39,269 nucleotides of DNA from Candidatus Paraprevotella stercoravium. Its GTDB lineage: Bacteria > Bacteroidota > Bacteroidia > Bacteroidales > Bacteroidaceae. The stretch lies in contig CALUIU010000029.1 in the NCBI GenBank assembly GCA_944320795.1, positions 1 through 39,269 of the forward strand, in the 5' to 3' direction. Positions 18,556 to 26,563 of the stretch are shown here, piece by piece. The notes under the pieces are model-generated. The model worked only from the letters and a program-made list of their open reading frames with translations. It had not been told where the DNA came from and searched no databases. The stretch's first letter is position 1. The number at the start of each line of letters is the position of its first letter. The position numbers and the translations under genes are program-made.

Positions 18556-19257
18556 ATGAAGATAGGAATCATGACGGCCATGAGCTCAGAGTTTGAGCAG
18601 TTGGCCAAAAATCTGAATAACAAGGCGGAAAGCAAGGCCGGACCTTTTACCTGTATCAGCGGTGAGGCCGGCGGAAATGAGATTATTCTGTTGCAGTGTG
18701 GCATCGGAAAGGTGAACGCTGCCGCGGGAGCCATTGAACTGATTCATACCTTTGCGCCCGACGCAATGATCAGCACCGGTGTGGCCGGAGGTATTGATGT
18801 GCAGGTAGGAGTAATGGATGTGGTGGTGAGCCGCGAAATTGTCTATCACGACGTGTGGTGTGGCATGGGCAATGTGCTGGGACAGATCCAGGGCATGCCG
18901 GCGCGCTTTACGGCCAACGAAACCCTGTTGCAGTGTGCGCTGAATCTGGACACACCGACACGCATTCATGACGGACTGATCTGTTGCGGCGACCAGTTCA
19001 TTACCGACCGTGCGGAGCTGGACAAGATCAAGTCAAACTTCCCCGAAGGACTGGCCGTGGATATGGAGTCGGCTTCCATTGCCCAGGTATGCCATTTGTA
19101 TGGAGTGCCGTTCCTGAGTTTCCGCATCATCAGCGATACGCCGGGAGTGAAGGATCATGTGGAGCAGTATGAGAATTTCTGGGGCGAGATGGCCAACCGT
19201 TCTTTTGGTGTGACCCAAAGTTTCCTGAATGCTCTGCCGAATACATTAACCAAATAA
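18556..19257 (+). CDS. mtnN: 5'-methylthioadenosine/S-adenosylhomocysteine nucleosidase
   Basis: A 233-aa cytoplasmic enzyme (also called Pfs or MTAN) that splits adenine from S-adenosylhomocysteine and methylthioadenosine. The catalytic residues of the E. coli enzyme are present: Glu12, Glu171 in VDMESASIAQV and Asp194 in SDTPG. The purine/ribose site stretch STGVAGGID (about 73-81) and GDQFI (145-149) are intact. Eleven bases separate it from luxS on the same strand, so it makes S-ribosylhomocysteine for the next enzyme. With CASDH downstream in the window, it would also clear methylthioadenosine from polyamine synthesis. Confidence 0.96.
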   Translation: MKIGIMTAMSSEFEQLAKNLNNKAESKAGPFTCISGEAGGNEIILLQCGIGKVNAAAGAIELIHTFAPDAMISTGVAGGIDVQVGVMDVVVSREIVYHDVWCGMGNVLGQIQGMPARFTANETLLQCALNLDTPTRIHDGLICCGDQFITDRAELDKIKSNFPEGLAVDMESASIAQVCHLYGVPFLSFRIISDTPGVKDHVEQYENFWGEMANRSFGVTQSFLNALPNTLTK

Positions 19258-19268
19258 TCAGAACGACG

Positions 19269-19748
19269 ATGAAGAAAATTCCAAGTTTTACGATAGACCA
19301 TTTGCGTTTGCAGCGCGGCATCTATGTGTCCCGCAAGGATTATGTGGGCGATGAGGTGATCACCACCTTTGATATCCGTATGAAGAACCCTAACCGCGAA
19401 CCGGCGTTAGGGCAGGGTGCCATTCATACCATTGAACATTTGGCGGCAACTTTTCTGCGTAATCATCCGATCTGGGCCGACCGTATCGTGTATTGGGGTC
19501 CGATGGGATGTCTTACCGGCAATTACCTGTTGGTGAAAGGTGATTTGGAATCGAAGGATATTCTGGGACTGATGCTGGAAACCTTCCGTTTTATTGCAGA
19601 CTATAAAGGAGAGATTCCGGGAGCTACGGCAAAGGACTGTGGCAACTATCTGTTACAGGATCTGCCGATGGCCCGTTGGGAAGCCAACAAGTATCTGACC
19701 GAGGTACTGGAAGTCATCACCGACGAACAGTTGGTTTATCCGCAGTGA
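19269..19748 (+). CDS. luxS: S-ribosylhomocysteine lyase (AI-2 synthase)
   Basis: A 159-aa metalloenzyme that converts S-ribosylhomocysteine to homocysteine and DPD, the precursor of autoinducer-2. The metal motif HTIEH supplies His53, the catalytic Glu56 and His57; Cys124 in KDCGNYL is the third metal ligand. Cys81 in GPMGCLTGNYLL is the catalytic cysteine. The usual MGCRTGFYL is altered here to MGCLTGNYL, so the residue after the cysteine and the one after Gly differ from the enterobacterial form. All catalytic residues remain, so activity is expected. It forms a two-gene AI-2/methyl-cycle operon with mtnN and ends at a terminator. Confidence 0.96.
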   Translation: MKKIPSFTIDHLRLQRGIYVSRKDYVGDEVITTFDIRMKNPNREPALGQGAIHTIEHLAATFLRNHPIWADRIVYWGPMGCLTGNYLLVKGDLESKDILGLMLETFRFIADYKGEIPGATAKDCGNYLLQDLPMARWEANKYLTEVLEVITDEQLVYPQ

Positions 19749-19787
19749 TCCGCCGGTGCGGTTTGCTGTCTGAGTGAAAATGAATAG

Positions 19788-19819
19788 AAAGAGGTCTGCT
19801 CCAGCGGCAGGCCTCTTTT
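19788..19819 (+). terminator. Terminator after luxS
   Basis: AAAGAGGTCTGC (19788-19799) pairs with GCAGGCCTCTTT (19807-19818), with one G-T pair, followed by a short T run. It separates the luxS operon from the condensin-like cluster, although no clear promoter is visible in 19820-19852. Confidence 0.7.
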
Positions 19820-19852
19820 CCCGTAAATAATCAAGAAGAGAAAAAGTAAATC

Positions 19853-21316
19853 ATGGCATTGAACGACAGTATTTTGTCCGAAATCATCTCCACGTCGCCC
19901 AGTGTGGAACTGTTGCGTCTGCGTAACCGGGAGCTGGTGTTGCTGTTTCTGTATCGCACATTCTATCATAAGCCCGATCCGGTGGCCTATGAGCACCTTT
20001 GCGTGCAGCTGTCCGATTACCTGTGCGAGGAGCATCTGGACCAGGACGAGGAGAGTGGCATTTCGGTGTTCGACACCTACGACGAGAAGGCGCGCAAGTA
20101 TATCATGCGCTGGACCGATAAGGGATTTTTGCGGAACTATCAGGAAGAAACGGGCGAGGTGTTTTACGAACTTTCGTCGTATGCCAGCAAGACGCTCGAC
20201 TGGCTTCTGAGTCTGAAGAAGGAGGATTTTGTGGGCACCGAGTCCAAGTTCATGAATCTTTTCTCCCAGATGAAAGAACTGGTGGAGTTTACCAATGAAG
20301 ACAAGGATGAGCGTATCCGTATTCTCGAAGCCCGAAAGCAGGAGATAGAACACGAGATACAGACCATCCGTGCCGGAGGAGATGCCCGGGTGTTTGAGGA
20401 ATATCAGATTCGTCCGCGCTTCCGGCAGATCACCCAGTCGGCCAAAGACCTGCTTTCCGACTTCAAGGAGGTGGAAGAGAACTTCAAGAATATCACCAAG
20501 AGCATCTATCAGAAGCATGCCGAAGGGGGATATACCAAAGGCGACATTCTGGGATTCACGTTCGATGCTCTGGAAGATTTGCAGAACAGTCCGCAGGGAC
20601 GCAGCTTCTACGCTTTCTGGGACTTCCTGCTCAGTCCTTCCCTGCAAGAGGAGTGGGACGAACTGGTGAGCGGACTCTTTGAAACGCTCGACCATAAAAG
20701 CATTCAGGAACGTGACCAGTTTCTGCGCAACATGAAGCAGTATCTCTATGCCGCCGGAAAGAAAGTATATCAGGCCAACGACAAGATGGCCGAGAAACTG
20801 AGCAAGATCATTTGCGAGCAGGAAGCGCCGAAACAGGTGGCTGCCCGCAAACTGATTCAGGATATTCAGGCCACTCTGCTGGAACTGGCCCAGAAGAACT
20901 GCAAGCCCGAGGTTTCCCTGTCCGTGGAAATGTTTCCCGAAATCCGGATGCCTGCGGAGCGCAAGCTCACTCTGGAGCGCAACACCGAAGTGGTGTATCG
21001 GCAGGTGCTTGAGGTGGCGGCTTCCGATATCACACAGGCCGACTATGCCGACGCCCTCTTTGCCACGCATACGGTGGACCGCGGCATTCTGAAACAGCGC
21101 GTCCTTACGGCCCTGAAACGCAAGAAACAGGTGTCGCTGGCCGAAGTGATCGAGCGCAACGGCGGACTGGAAAAAGGACTGGCCGAGCTGTTCGGCTACA
21201 TCGGTCTGCTGTCGGAATTCCGTTACCATGTGCATACCGAAAAGACGGTGGATGTGCCGTTTAATACCGCTGAGAACAAAATGATCCGAGTACCCGAAAT
21301 AATTATTGTCAGATAA
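19853..21316 (+). CDS. JetA/MksF-like protein, DUF3375 family
   Basis: A 487-aa soluble protein that I assign to DUF3375, the JetA (kleisin/MukF-like) component of Wadjet systems. The N-terminus (STSPSVELLRLRNRELVLLFLYRTF) has the DUF3375 opening pattern and probably a winged-helix fold. Long charged helices span about residues 115-200 and 280-345, and a C-terminal basic winged-helix-like region (about 425-487) ends the protein. A kleisin-type subunit would bridge the ATPase heads of the SMC-like protein encoded two genes on. The stop is 3 bp before the next ATG. The family call rests on pattern, length and context, since the neighbours are the matching DUF4194 and SMC-type ATPase. Confidence 0.82.
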   Translation: MALNDSILSEIISTSPSVELLRLRNRELVLLFLYRTFYHKPDPVAYEHLCVQLSDYLCEEHLDQDEESGISVFDTYDEKARKYIMRWTDKGFLRNYQEETGEVFYELSSYASKTLDWLLSLKKEDFVGTESKFMNLFSQMKELVEFTNEDKDERIRILEARKQEIEHEIQTIRAGGDARVFEEYQIRPRFRQITQSAKDLLSDFKEVEENFKNITKSIYQKHAEGGYTKGDILGFTFDALEDLQNSPQGRSFYAFWDFLLSPSLQEEWDELVSGLFETLDHKSIQERDQFLRNMKQYLYAAGKKVYQANDKMAEKLSKIICEQEAPKQVAARKLIQDIQATLLELAQKNCKPEVSLSVEMFPEIRMPAERKLTLERNTEVVYRQVLEVAASDITQADYADALFATHTVDRGILKQRVLTALKRKKQVSLAEVIERNGGLEKGLAELFGYIGLLSEFRYHVHTEKTVDVPFNTAENKMIRVPEIIIVR

Positions 21317-21319
21317 ACT

Positions 21320-21892
21320 ATGATGGAGAATAAAAGAGCGCCTTATGCAAGAGCTGTTGTCTGCCTGCTGAAAGGAATCGTAAATGCCTCAGACCGCGTC
21401 TGGGAGGATGTGTTGCACTATCAGACCGAGATACAGAAATACCTGATGCAGATCGGTATCGAACTGATTGTGAAACGTGAGGAAGGTTTTGCCTATATCC
21501 GTCAGACTACGGACGAGGAAGGCAATACCGTGGGACTGGTTCCCCGTAAGCAGCTGGGATTTGAGATTTCCGTGATTCTGGTGATTCTGCGTCAGGTTCT
21601 GGAAGATTTTGACAATAATCTGGATGAGCTTTATGCCACAGAGTGCTATCTCACGGCCGAAGACATCAAGGAGCGGGTGGAGCTTTTCCTGCCCGAGAAG
21701 TTCAACCGGGTGCGCCTGCTCAACGAGCTGGATGCCTATATTGCCCGCATCGTGCAGTTAGGCTTCCTGGTGGAGAAGCGCAACGAAAACCGGGTGTCTT
21801 ATCAGATACACCGCATCATCAAGGAGAAAGTGACTTTGGATCAGCTGTTGGAATTTAAGCAAGAATTGGAAAAGTATGTTGAGTCTGTTTAA
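21320..21892 (+). CDS. JetB/MksE-like protein, DUF4194 family
   Basis: A 190-aa protein whose size, position and content match DUF4194, the JetB (MukE/MksE-like, KITE) subunit of Wadjet and Mks condensins. It has two winged-helix-like blocks (about residues 5-100 and 100-165, with GLVPRKQLGFEISVILVILRQVLE and the ERVELFLPEKFNRVRLLNELDAYI helix pair shown only in part). It overlaps the start of the ATPase gene by 17 bp, indicating coupled translation. It is expected to bind the kleisin-like JetA and help load the complex on DNA. Confidence 0.82.
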   Translation: MMENKRAPYARAVVCLLKGIVNASDRVWEDVLHYQTEIQKYLMQIGIELIVKREEGFAYIRQTTDEEGNTVGLVPRKQLGFEISVILVILRQVLEDFDNNLDELYATECYLTAEDIKERVELFLPEKFNRVRLLNELDAYIARIVQLGFLVEKRNENRVSYQIHRIIKEKVTLDQLLEFKQELEKYVESV

Positions 21893-24800
21893 TACACGTT
21901 CCGAAATGTCGGGTTTCCGGTTGCAGTATATGGAAATCTACAATTGGGGAACGTTTCACGAAAAGATATTCAGAATGGCGCCCGAGGGAAACAATGCCCT
22001 GCTTACCGGTGCCAATGCCTCCGGAAAGAGTACGCTGATCGATGCGCTGCTCACCCTGATGGTGCCCGCCAAGAAGGACCGTTTCTATAACCAGTCATCG
22101 GGTGTGGAGAAAAAGGGAAACCGTACGGAGGAAACTTATGTGTTGGGACACTATGGAAATATCCAGAAGGACGGCGAGAATGCGGTGACTACCCAGGCCC
22201 TGCGCGACCAGAGTACTTATTCGGTGTTGCTGGCCAGCTTCATGAATACGGACGATCAGCATGTGGTTACTGTGTTTCAGGTGCGCTGGTTCTCTTCGGG
22301 AGAACTGCGCCGCACTTTCGGCTTGGCGCATTGTCCGCTGGAGATTCAGCGTGACTTCCAGCCGTTCGACGGGCGCGGCAACTGGCGCAAGCGCCTGGAA
22401 GCGGCCTATAAGGGACCGCGCACGATGGTGGAATTCTTTGACGGTCCGGTGGGATATGCCGAGCGCATGACCCAGTTGCTCGGCATGCGTTCGGTCAAGG
22501 CGCTGAGTCTGTTCAACCAGATTGTGGGTGTCAAGGTGCTCGATGATCTGGATGACTTTATTCGCACGAACATGTTGGAGGAACTGGATGCCGAGGGGCA
22601 GTATATCCAGCTGAAGGACAGTTTTACCACGCTGATCGAGGCCAAGAACAACATCGAGAAGGCCAGTATGCAGATTGAGATGCTTCGTCCCATTGCGGAA
22701 CTGGCCGATAAGATCGGGCAGGCCGACGACCGCCTGAAACAGTTGAACATGGACAAGGACACGGCGGTGTACTGGTTTGCCCGTCAGCTTATCAACATGG
22801 GAGAGGAGCGCCTGTCCTGGGCCGAGAAAAGCAAGACACAACTTCAGAAAGAGCTGGAGAAACTGCGTGCCAAGGAAGAGAAACTTCGTCAGGAAGAACG
22901 CAGTCTGGCCATCGCCATCGAACAGGATGAAGTGGGCCGTAAGGTGAAGGAACTGGAGGATGAGGCCCGTCAGTTGGCCGAACTCCGTGACCAGCGCATG
23001 AAGAAGATGGACGAATACAACCGGTTAGCCGAACAGTTGTCTTTGAAAACCAATCCGCAGAAAGACACTTTCTTGAAACAGCAGGAAGAGGCGGCCGTTC
23101 GGTGTGAGCGCATCCGCGACGAGCAGGAGGCTTGCATCCGTCAGACCATCGCCCTGGAGAATGAGCAGAACGAGCTGGCCAAGGAACTGAAAGAACAGGT
23201 GGAATATGTGGAGCTGATCCGTAAGAACAAAAACAATATTCCGGCCAAGGAGATGGAAATCCGCGACGCGTTGCTTCGTCATACGGGAGCCACCAAGGAG
23301 GAACTGCCTTTCGTCGGTGAGCTGATCCGTGTGCGGGATGATGAGAAAGAGTGGGAGGTGGCCATCGAGAAGATCCTGCATCACTTTGCCCTTCATCTGA
23401 TGGTGCCGGAGAAATATTATCATCAGGTGGCTGAGTACCTGAACGAAAACAATGTGGGAGGCCGCATCCTGTTCTTCCGTTATGTGCCTTATTGCGGACT
23501 GAACAATGCCTCGCTCTATGACTGGCCGGAGGATACGCTCATCTCCAAGATCGAGATCAAGGACACTACGGAATATGAGGAGTGGGTGCGCGATACGATT
23601 CTGGAGAAATTCAACTATACCTGTGTGCCGTCGCTCGAAGATTTTGAGCGGTGCAAGGAGAAGGCCGTGACCCGTGAAGGACTGATCAAGACTTCGGGTG
23701 ATCGCCATGAGAAGGATGACCGTCCGCACGTACTGAAGCGCGAGAACTATGTGCTGGGCTGGGAGAACCAGGAGAAACTGCGCCTGCTGCAACAGGAAAT
23801 CCGCCAGATGCAGGAACAGGAAAACGAGAAGCGCGGACAGCAGGTGGAACTGGAGAAGAAACGCCGTGCTCTGGAGCAGCAGCAGGATGCTTTGCGCAAG
23901 CTGACGGAACTCTTTACCGACTATGAGCTGATGGATTGGGCGGACTATGCCCAGCAATATCAGAACAAAATGGACGGTCTGGAGGTGCTGCGCCGGGAGA
24001 GTGATCATGTGAAGACCCTGCATGAGCAGTTGGAAAAGGTACGCGAGGAACTGAAACAGGTGTCGCAAATGGCGATAGAGGCCAAGACCAAGGAGATATT
24101 CGGACAGGAGAATCTGATCGAGCAGACACAGACCGAGCTGAGCGAAAACCAAAAGGTTATCGCTTCCATAAAATCGTTGCTCTTTACCGATTTTGAAAAA
24201 GAATATGCTTATCTTTGTGAACTGACCTACGATCAGCTGAAACAGGAGCGCGGCGAGTTCCAGAAAAAGAACGAGCGCACCCGCGGACGTCTGGCGGCCG
24301 AAAAGCGCGGTTATGAGGATGAGGCCAAGATTCTGATTGCGGCTTTCAAGCATCCCGACGAGGAAATCACCGAACGCTTCAAGGACTGGCGTTCGGATGT
24401 GGATGCCTTGCCCGATGCCAACCACATTGAGCTGATCGAGGCTTATACGGCCATGCTGGCCCGTCTGGAAAAGGAGAATCTGCCGAAGTATGAAAAGCAG
24501 TTTGACGGATATATCCAGAAAACACTGATCGATAAGGTGGGTGAGTTCCGCATGTTCTTTGTCAGCTGGGTGGATTCCATCAAGGAGAACATTGCCATGC
24601 TCAACGAGTCGCTCAAGGGTATTGAGTACCGCAAGGCGCCGTCTACCTATATCCAGCTGGTGACCAATGTGCGGATCAATGAAGAGGTGCGTGCCTTCCG
24701 CAAGATGATGGAGGAGGCCATACCCGATGTGAAGCGCATCAATGCTTCGCCCGAGGGCCGTCGTGATCATTTCTACGATCATATTGAACCGCTGATGCGC

Positions 24801-25268
24801 CGCCTGGAGGATGAAGACTGGCGCGACAAGGTGATGGATGCCCGTGGATGGTTTACCTACAAGGCCGAGGAATTCAACCAAAGCACCGGCCGCAAGGAAA
24901 CGACTTATGAGAATATGGGCCATCTGTCGGGCGGTGAGAAAGCGCAGCTTACCTATACGATTCTGGGATCGGCCATCGCTTATCAGTTCGGACTGACCAA
25001 GAGTGGGGCGCAGGCCAACTCCTTCCGCTTCATTGCGATTGACGAGGCGTTCAAGGCGCAGGACGAAACCAAGGCCCGCTATCTGATCAACCTCTGCAAA
25101 CAGCTGCACTTGCAACTGCTTGTGGTGACTCCGAACGACAATATTCACATTGTGGAGAACGACATCTCTTATGTGTATTTCACCGAGCGCAAGGAAGAGA
25201 AAACCTCATGGCTGTATAGCATGCCGATAGAACAGTGGGAACAGAAAAAGAATAATACATTATTGTAA
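21876..25268 (+). CDS. JetC/MksB-like SMC-type ATPase
   Basis: A 1130-aa SMC-like ATPase. Walker A GANASGKST is at residues 45-53. Two long coiled-coil arms (about 290-455 and 620-830) flank a central hinge-like globule (about 480-600, with EKEWEVAIEKILHHFALHL). The ABC signature LSGGE is at 1017-1021 and Walker B ends in Asp1056-Glu1057 (FRFIAIDEAFKAQDE). These are the features of JetC/MksB proteins, which extrude DNA loops using ATP. All ATPase motifs are intact, so an active motor is expected. In Wadjet the motor works with the JetD nuclease to cut small circular plasmids; in Mks-only systems it helps organise the chromosome. No JetD follows here; a phosphodiesterase gene starts 14 bp downstream instead. 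Confidence 0.9.
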   Translation: MLSLFNTRSEMSGFRLQYMEIYNWGTFHEKIFRMAPEGNNALLTGANASGKSTLIDALLTLMVPAKKDRFYNQSSGVEKKGNRTEETYVLGHYGNIQKDGENAVTTQALRDQSTYSVLLASFMNTDDQHVVTVFQVRWFSSGELRRTFGLAHCPLEIQRDFQPFDGRGNWRKRLEAAYKGPRTMVEFFDGPVGYAERMTQLLGMRSVKALSLFNQIVGVKVLDDLDDFIRTNMLEELDAEGQYIQLKDSFTTLIEAKNNIEKASMQIEMLRPIAELADKIGQADDRLKQLNMDKDTAVYWFARQLINMGEERLSWAEKSKTQLQKELEKLRAKEEKLRQEERSLAIAIEQDEVGRKVKELEDEARQLAELRDQRMKKMDEYNRLAEQLSLKTNPQKDTFLKQQEEAAVRCERIRDEQEACIRQTIALENEQNELAKELKEQVEYVELIRKNKNNIPAKEMEIRDALLRHTGATKEELPFVGELIRVRDDEKEWEVAIEKILHHFALHLMVPEKYYHQVAEYLNENNVGGRILFFRYVPYCGLNNASLYDWPEDTLISKIEIKDTTEYEEWVRDTILEKFNYTCVPSLEDFERCKEKAVTREGLIKTSGDRHEKDDRPHVLKRENYVLGWENQEKLRLLQQEIRQMQEQENEKRGQQVELEKKRRALEQQQDALRKLTELFTDYELMDWADYAQQYQNKMDGLEVLRRESDHVKTLHEQLEKVREELKQVSQMAIEAKTKEIFGQENLIEQTQTELSENQKVIASIKSLLFTDFEKEYAYLCELTYDQLKQERGEFQKKNERTRGRLAAEKRGYEDEAKILIAAFKHPDEEITERFKDWRSDVDALPDANHIELIEAYTAMLARLEKENLPKYEKQFDGYIQKTLIDKVGEFRMFFVSWVDSIKENIAMLNESLKGIEYRKAPSTYIQLVTNVRINEEVRAFRKMMEEAIPDVKRINASPEGRRDHFYDHIEPLMRRLEDEDWRDKVMDARGWFTYKAEEFNQSTGRKETTYENMGHLSGGEKAQLTYTILGSAIAYQFGLTKSGAQANSFRFIAIDEAFKAQDETKARYLINLCKQLHLQLLVVTPNDNIHIVENDISYVYFTERKEEKTSWLYSMPIEQWEQKKNNTLL

Positions 25269-25282
25269 ACCGATATAAAAGT

Positions 25283-25825
25283 ATGAGATATTTAATCGTT
25301 TCAGATATTCATGGCTCGCTGCCTGCTTTGGACAAGGTGCTGGCCTTTTACGACGAGAAACAGTGTGACATGCTGTGTATCCTGGGTGATATCCTGAATT
25401 ACGGTCCGCGTAACGGGCTGCCCGAAGGACTGGATCCCAAGGGCATTGCCGAGCGTCTGAACGCACGGGCCGACCGTATTGTGGCGGTGCGTGGCAACTG
25501 CGATTCGGAAGTGGACCAGATGCTGCTGGATTTCCCGGTGCTGGCCGACTATGCGCTGCTGGTGGACCGTGGCCGCCGTTTTTTCCTGACACACGGACAT
25601 GTGTATTCCGAAAGCAATATGCCGAAGGGCCGTCCCGAAGTCTTTATGTACGGACACACCCATCTCTGGAAACTGGAGAAAACCGAGGACGGAACAGTGG
25701 TGTGCAACACCGGTTCCATCACTTTCCCGAAAGGAGGCAATCCGCCTACCTTCGCCCTGCTCGACGACCAGGTGCTTTCCATCTATCATCTGGACGGAAC
25801 CCTGCTCAAGAGTCTTTCGCTATAA
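25283..25825 (+). CDS. YfcE-type metallophosphodiesterase
   Basis: A 180-aa calcineurin-like phosphoesterase of the YfcE class. The metal-binding motifs are in order: Asp8-x-His10 (SDIHG), GD at 35-36 (CILGDILNYGP), Gly71-Asn72 (RGNCDSEVDQ), His104 and His106 (THGH), and GHTH at 124-127. E. coli YfcE has phosphodiesterase activity on model substrates but no settled physiological role. The gene is 14 bp after the JetC-like ATPase and 26 bp before the next gene, so it is in the condensin transcript. It sits where JetD would be expected, but it carries no DNA-binding domain and may be an ordinary housekeeping enzyme. Confidence 0.9.
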   Translation: MRYLIVSDIHGSLPALDKVLAFYDEKQCDMLCILGDILNYGPRNGLPEGLDPKGIAERLNARADRIVAVRGNCDSEVDQMLLDFPVLADYALLVDRGRRFFLTHGHVYSESNMPKGRPEVFMYGHTHLWKLEKTEDGTVVCNTGSITFPKGGNPPTFALLDDQVLSIYHLDGTLLKSLSL

Positions 25826-25851
25826 TATAAATAAGGAATAGAACGAAATAT

Positions 25852-26433
25852 ATGGAAACAACAAAATGGAGTGAACACGTGATTCTGGTGCAGGCCGACT
25901 ATGTGGACCGCGTGGCATTTGATCTGAGCGTAAATTACGAGCGTATGTTGGGCCGTCGCATCCCCAAGGCCGATCTGGCACACTGGCTGGTATGCGCCGC
26001 GCTGGACGGAGGCGTGACTCCCGGAGCCAACGAGATACAGGTGGTGCTGATTCACAGCAAGGAGAAGAAGCAGCTGGACAATTTCCTGCCGGCTTCCTTC
26101 AGTCAGGAACTCGACGGAAAAGGATTCGACGACCCGCATCTGGGTACCTTCTCCATCAGTTCGCTGCAAGTGGAGAATCTGGTGTCGGCATCGGAGTTCT
26201 TTGCCCAGGCCTTTGAAACCCTGGCCGACGCCAAGGAAGTGAAGAATCTGATTGTGGTGCCCGATCCCGAAGCTTCGGTCTACGATCTGATGGCCATCAT
26301 GGATCATGTGGAAGGCGAGAAGAATGTCACCCTGCTGACCATGGAGCCATTGAACAGCAAGCGTTTCAAGAATGACATATTGGGCTATTCACTCACGAGC
26401 GCTTTAGGCGTTCGTGGCGATGAGTTCAAATAA
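25852..26433 (+). CDS. Conserved-looking protein of unknown function
   Basis: A 193-aa soluble protein that I do not recognise with confidence; it may belong to a Bacteroidota-specific DUF (DUF6621 is one I considered). It has no signal peptide or membrane segment. It has a mixed alpha/beta look: an N-terminal strand (HVILVQADYVDRVAFDL), a helix with a basic RRIPKADLAHWL stretch, a central acidic part, and a C-terminal strand/helix unit (KNLIVVPDPEASVYDLMAIM). The C-terminus is basic (LNSKRFKNDILGYSL). It is the last gene of the JetABC-YfcE cluster, so a role connected to the condensin or the phosphodiesterase is an inference from context only. Confidence 0.75.
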   Translation: METTKWSEHVILVQADYVDRVAFDLSVNYERMLGRRIPKADLAHWLVCAALDGGVTPGANEIQVVLIHSKEKKQLDNFLPASFSQELDGKGFDDPHLGTFSISSLQVENLVSASEFFAQAFETLADAKEVKNLIVVPDPEASVYDLMAIMDHVEGEKNVTLLTMEPLNSKRFKNDILGYSLTSALGVRGDEFK

Positions 26434-26469
26434 AATACGTAAAAAGAAATCATAAAGTAAAAAAATGAT

Positions 26470-26477
26470 TATCTTTG
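26470..26477 (+). promoter_or_regulatory. -7 element of the carboxynorspermidine dehydrogenase-recA operon
   Basis: TATCTTTG matches TAnnTTTG and lies 86 bp before the ATG at 26564. No good -33 TTTG is visible. No other promoter is obvious before recA, so this may also drive recA. Confidence 0.55.
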
Positions 26478-26563
26478 CATAGAACTCAATCCGCCGGAAC
26501 AAACCGGACAGGTGAAACTTGTTATTAATTAATTATCTAACTCCTAGAATTTATCAAAAAGAA

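Noticed and set aside
19736-21235. A 499-codon open frame antisense to the JetA-like gene
   Set aside because: It covers the JetA-like gene almost exactly and shows no domain or promoter of its own.
23025-25148. A 707-codon open frame antisense to the JetC-like gene
   Set aside because: It is a composition-driven shadow of the coiled-coil coding sequence, with a Leu/His/Gln-rich product and no start signals.
25852-26433. A VEGEK stretch in the 193-aa protein, considered as a Toprim motif that would make it a JetD-like nuclease
   Set aside because: The following DxD motif and the surrounding strand order of Toprim domains are absent, and the protein is about half the size of JetD.
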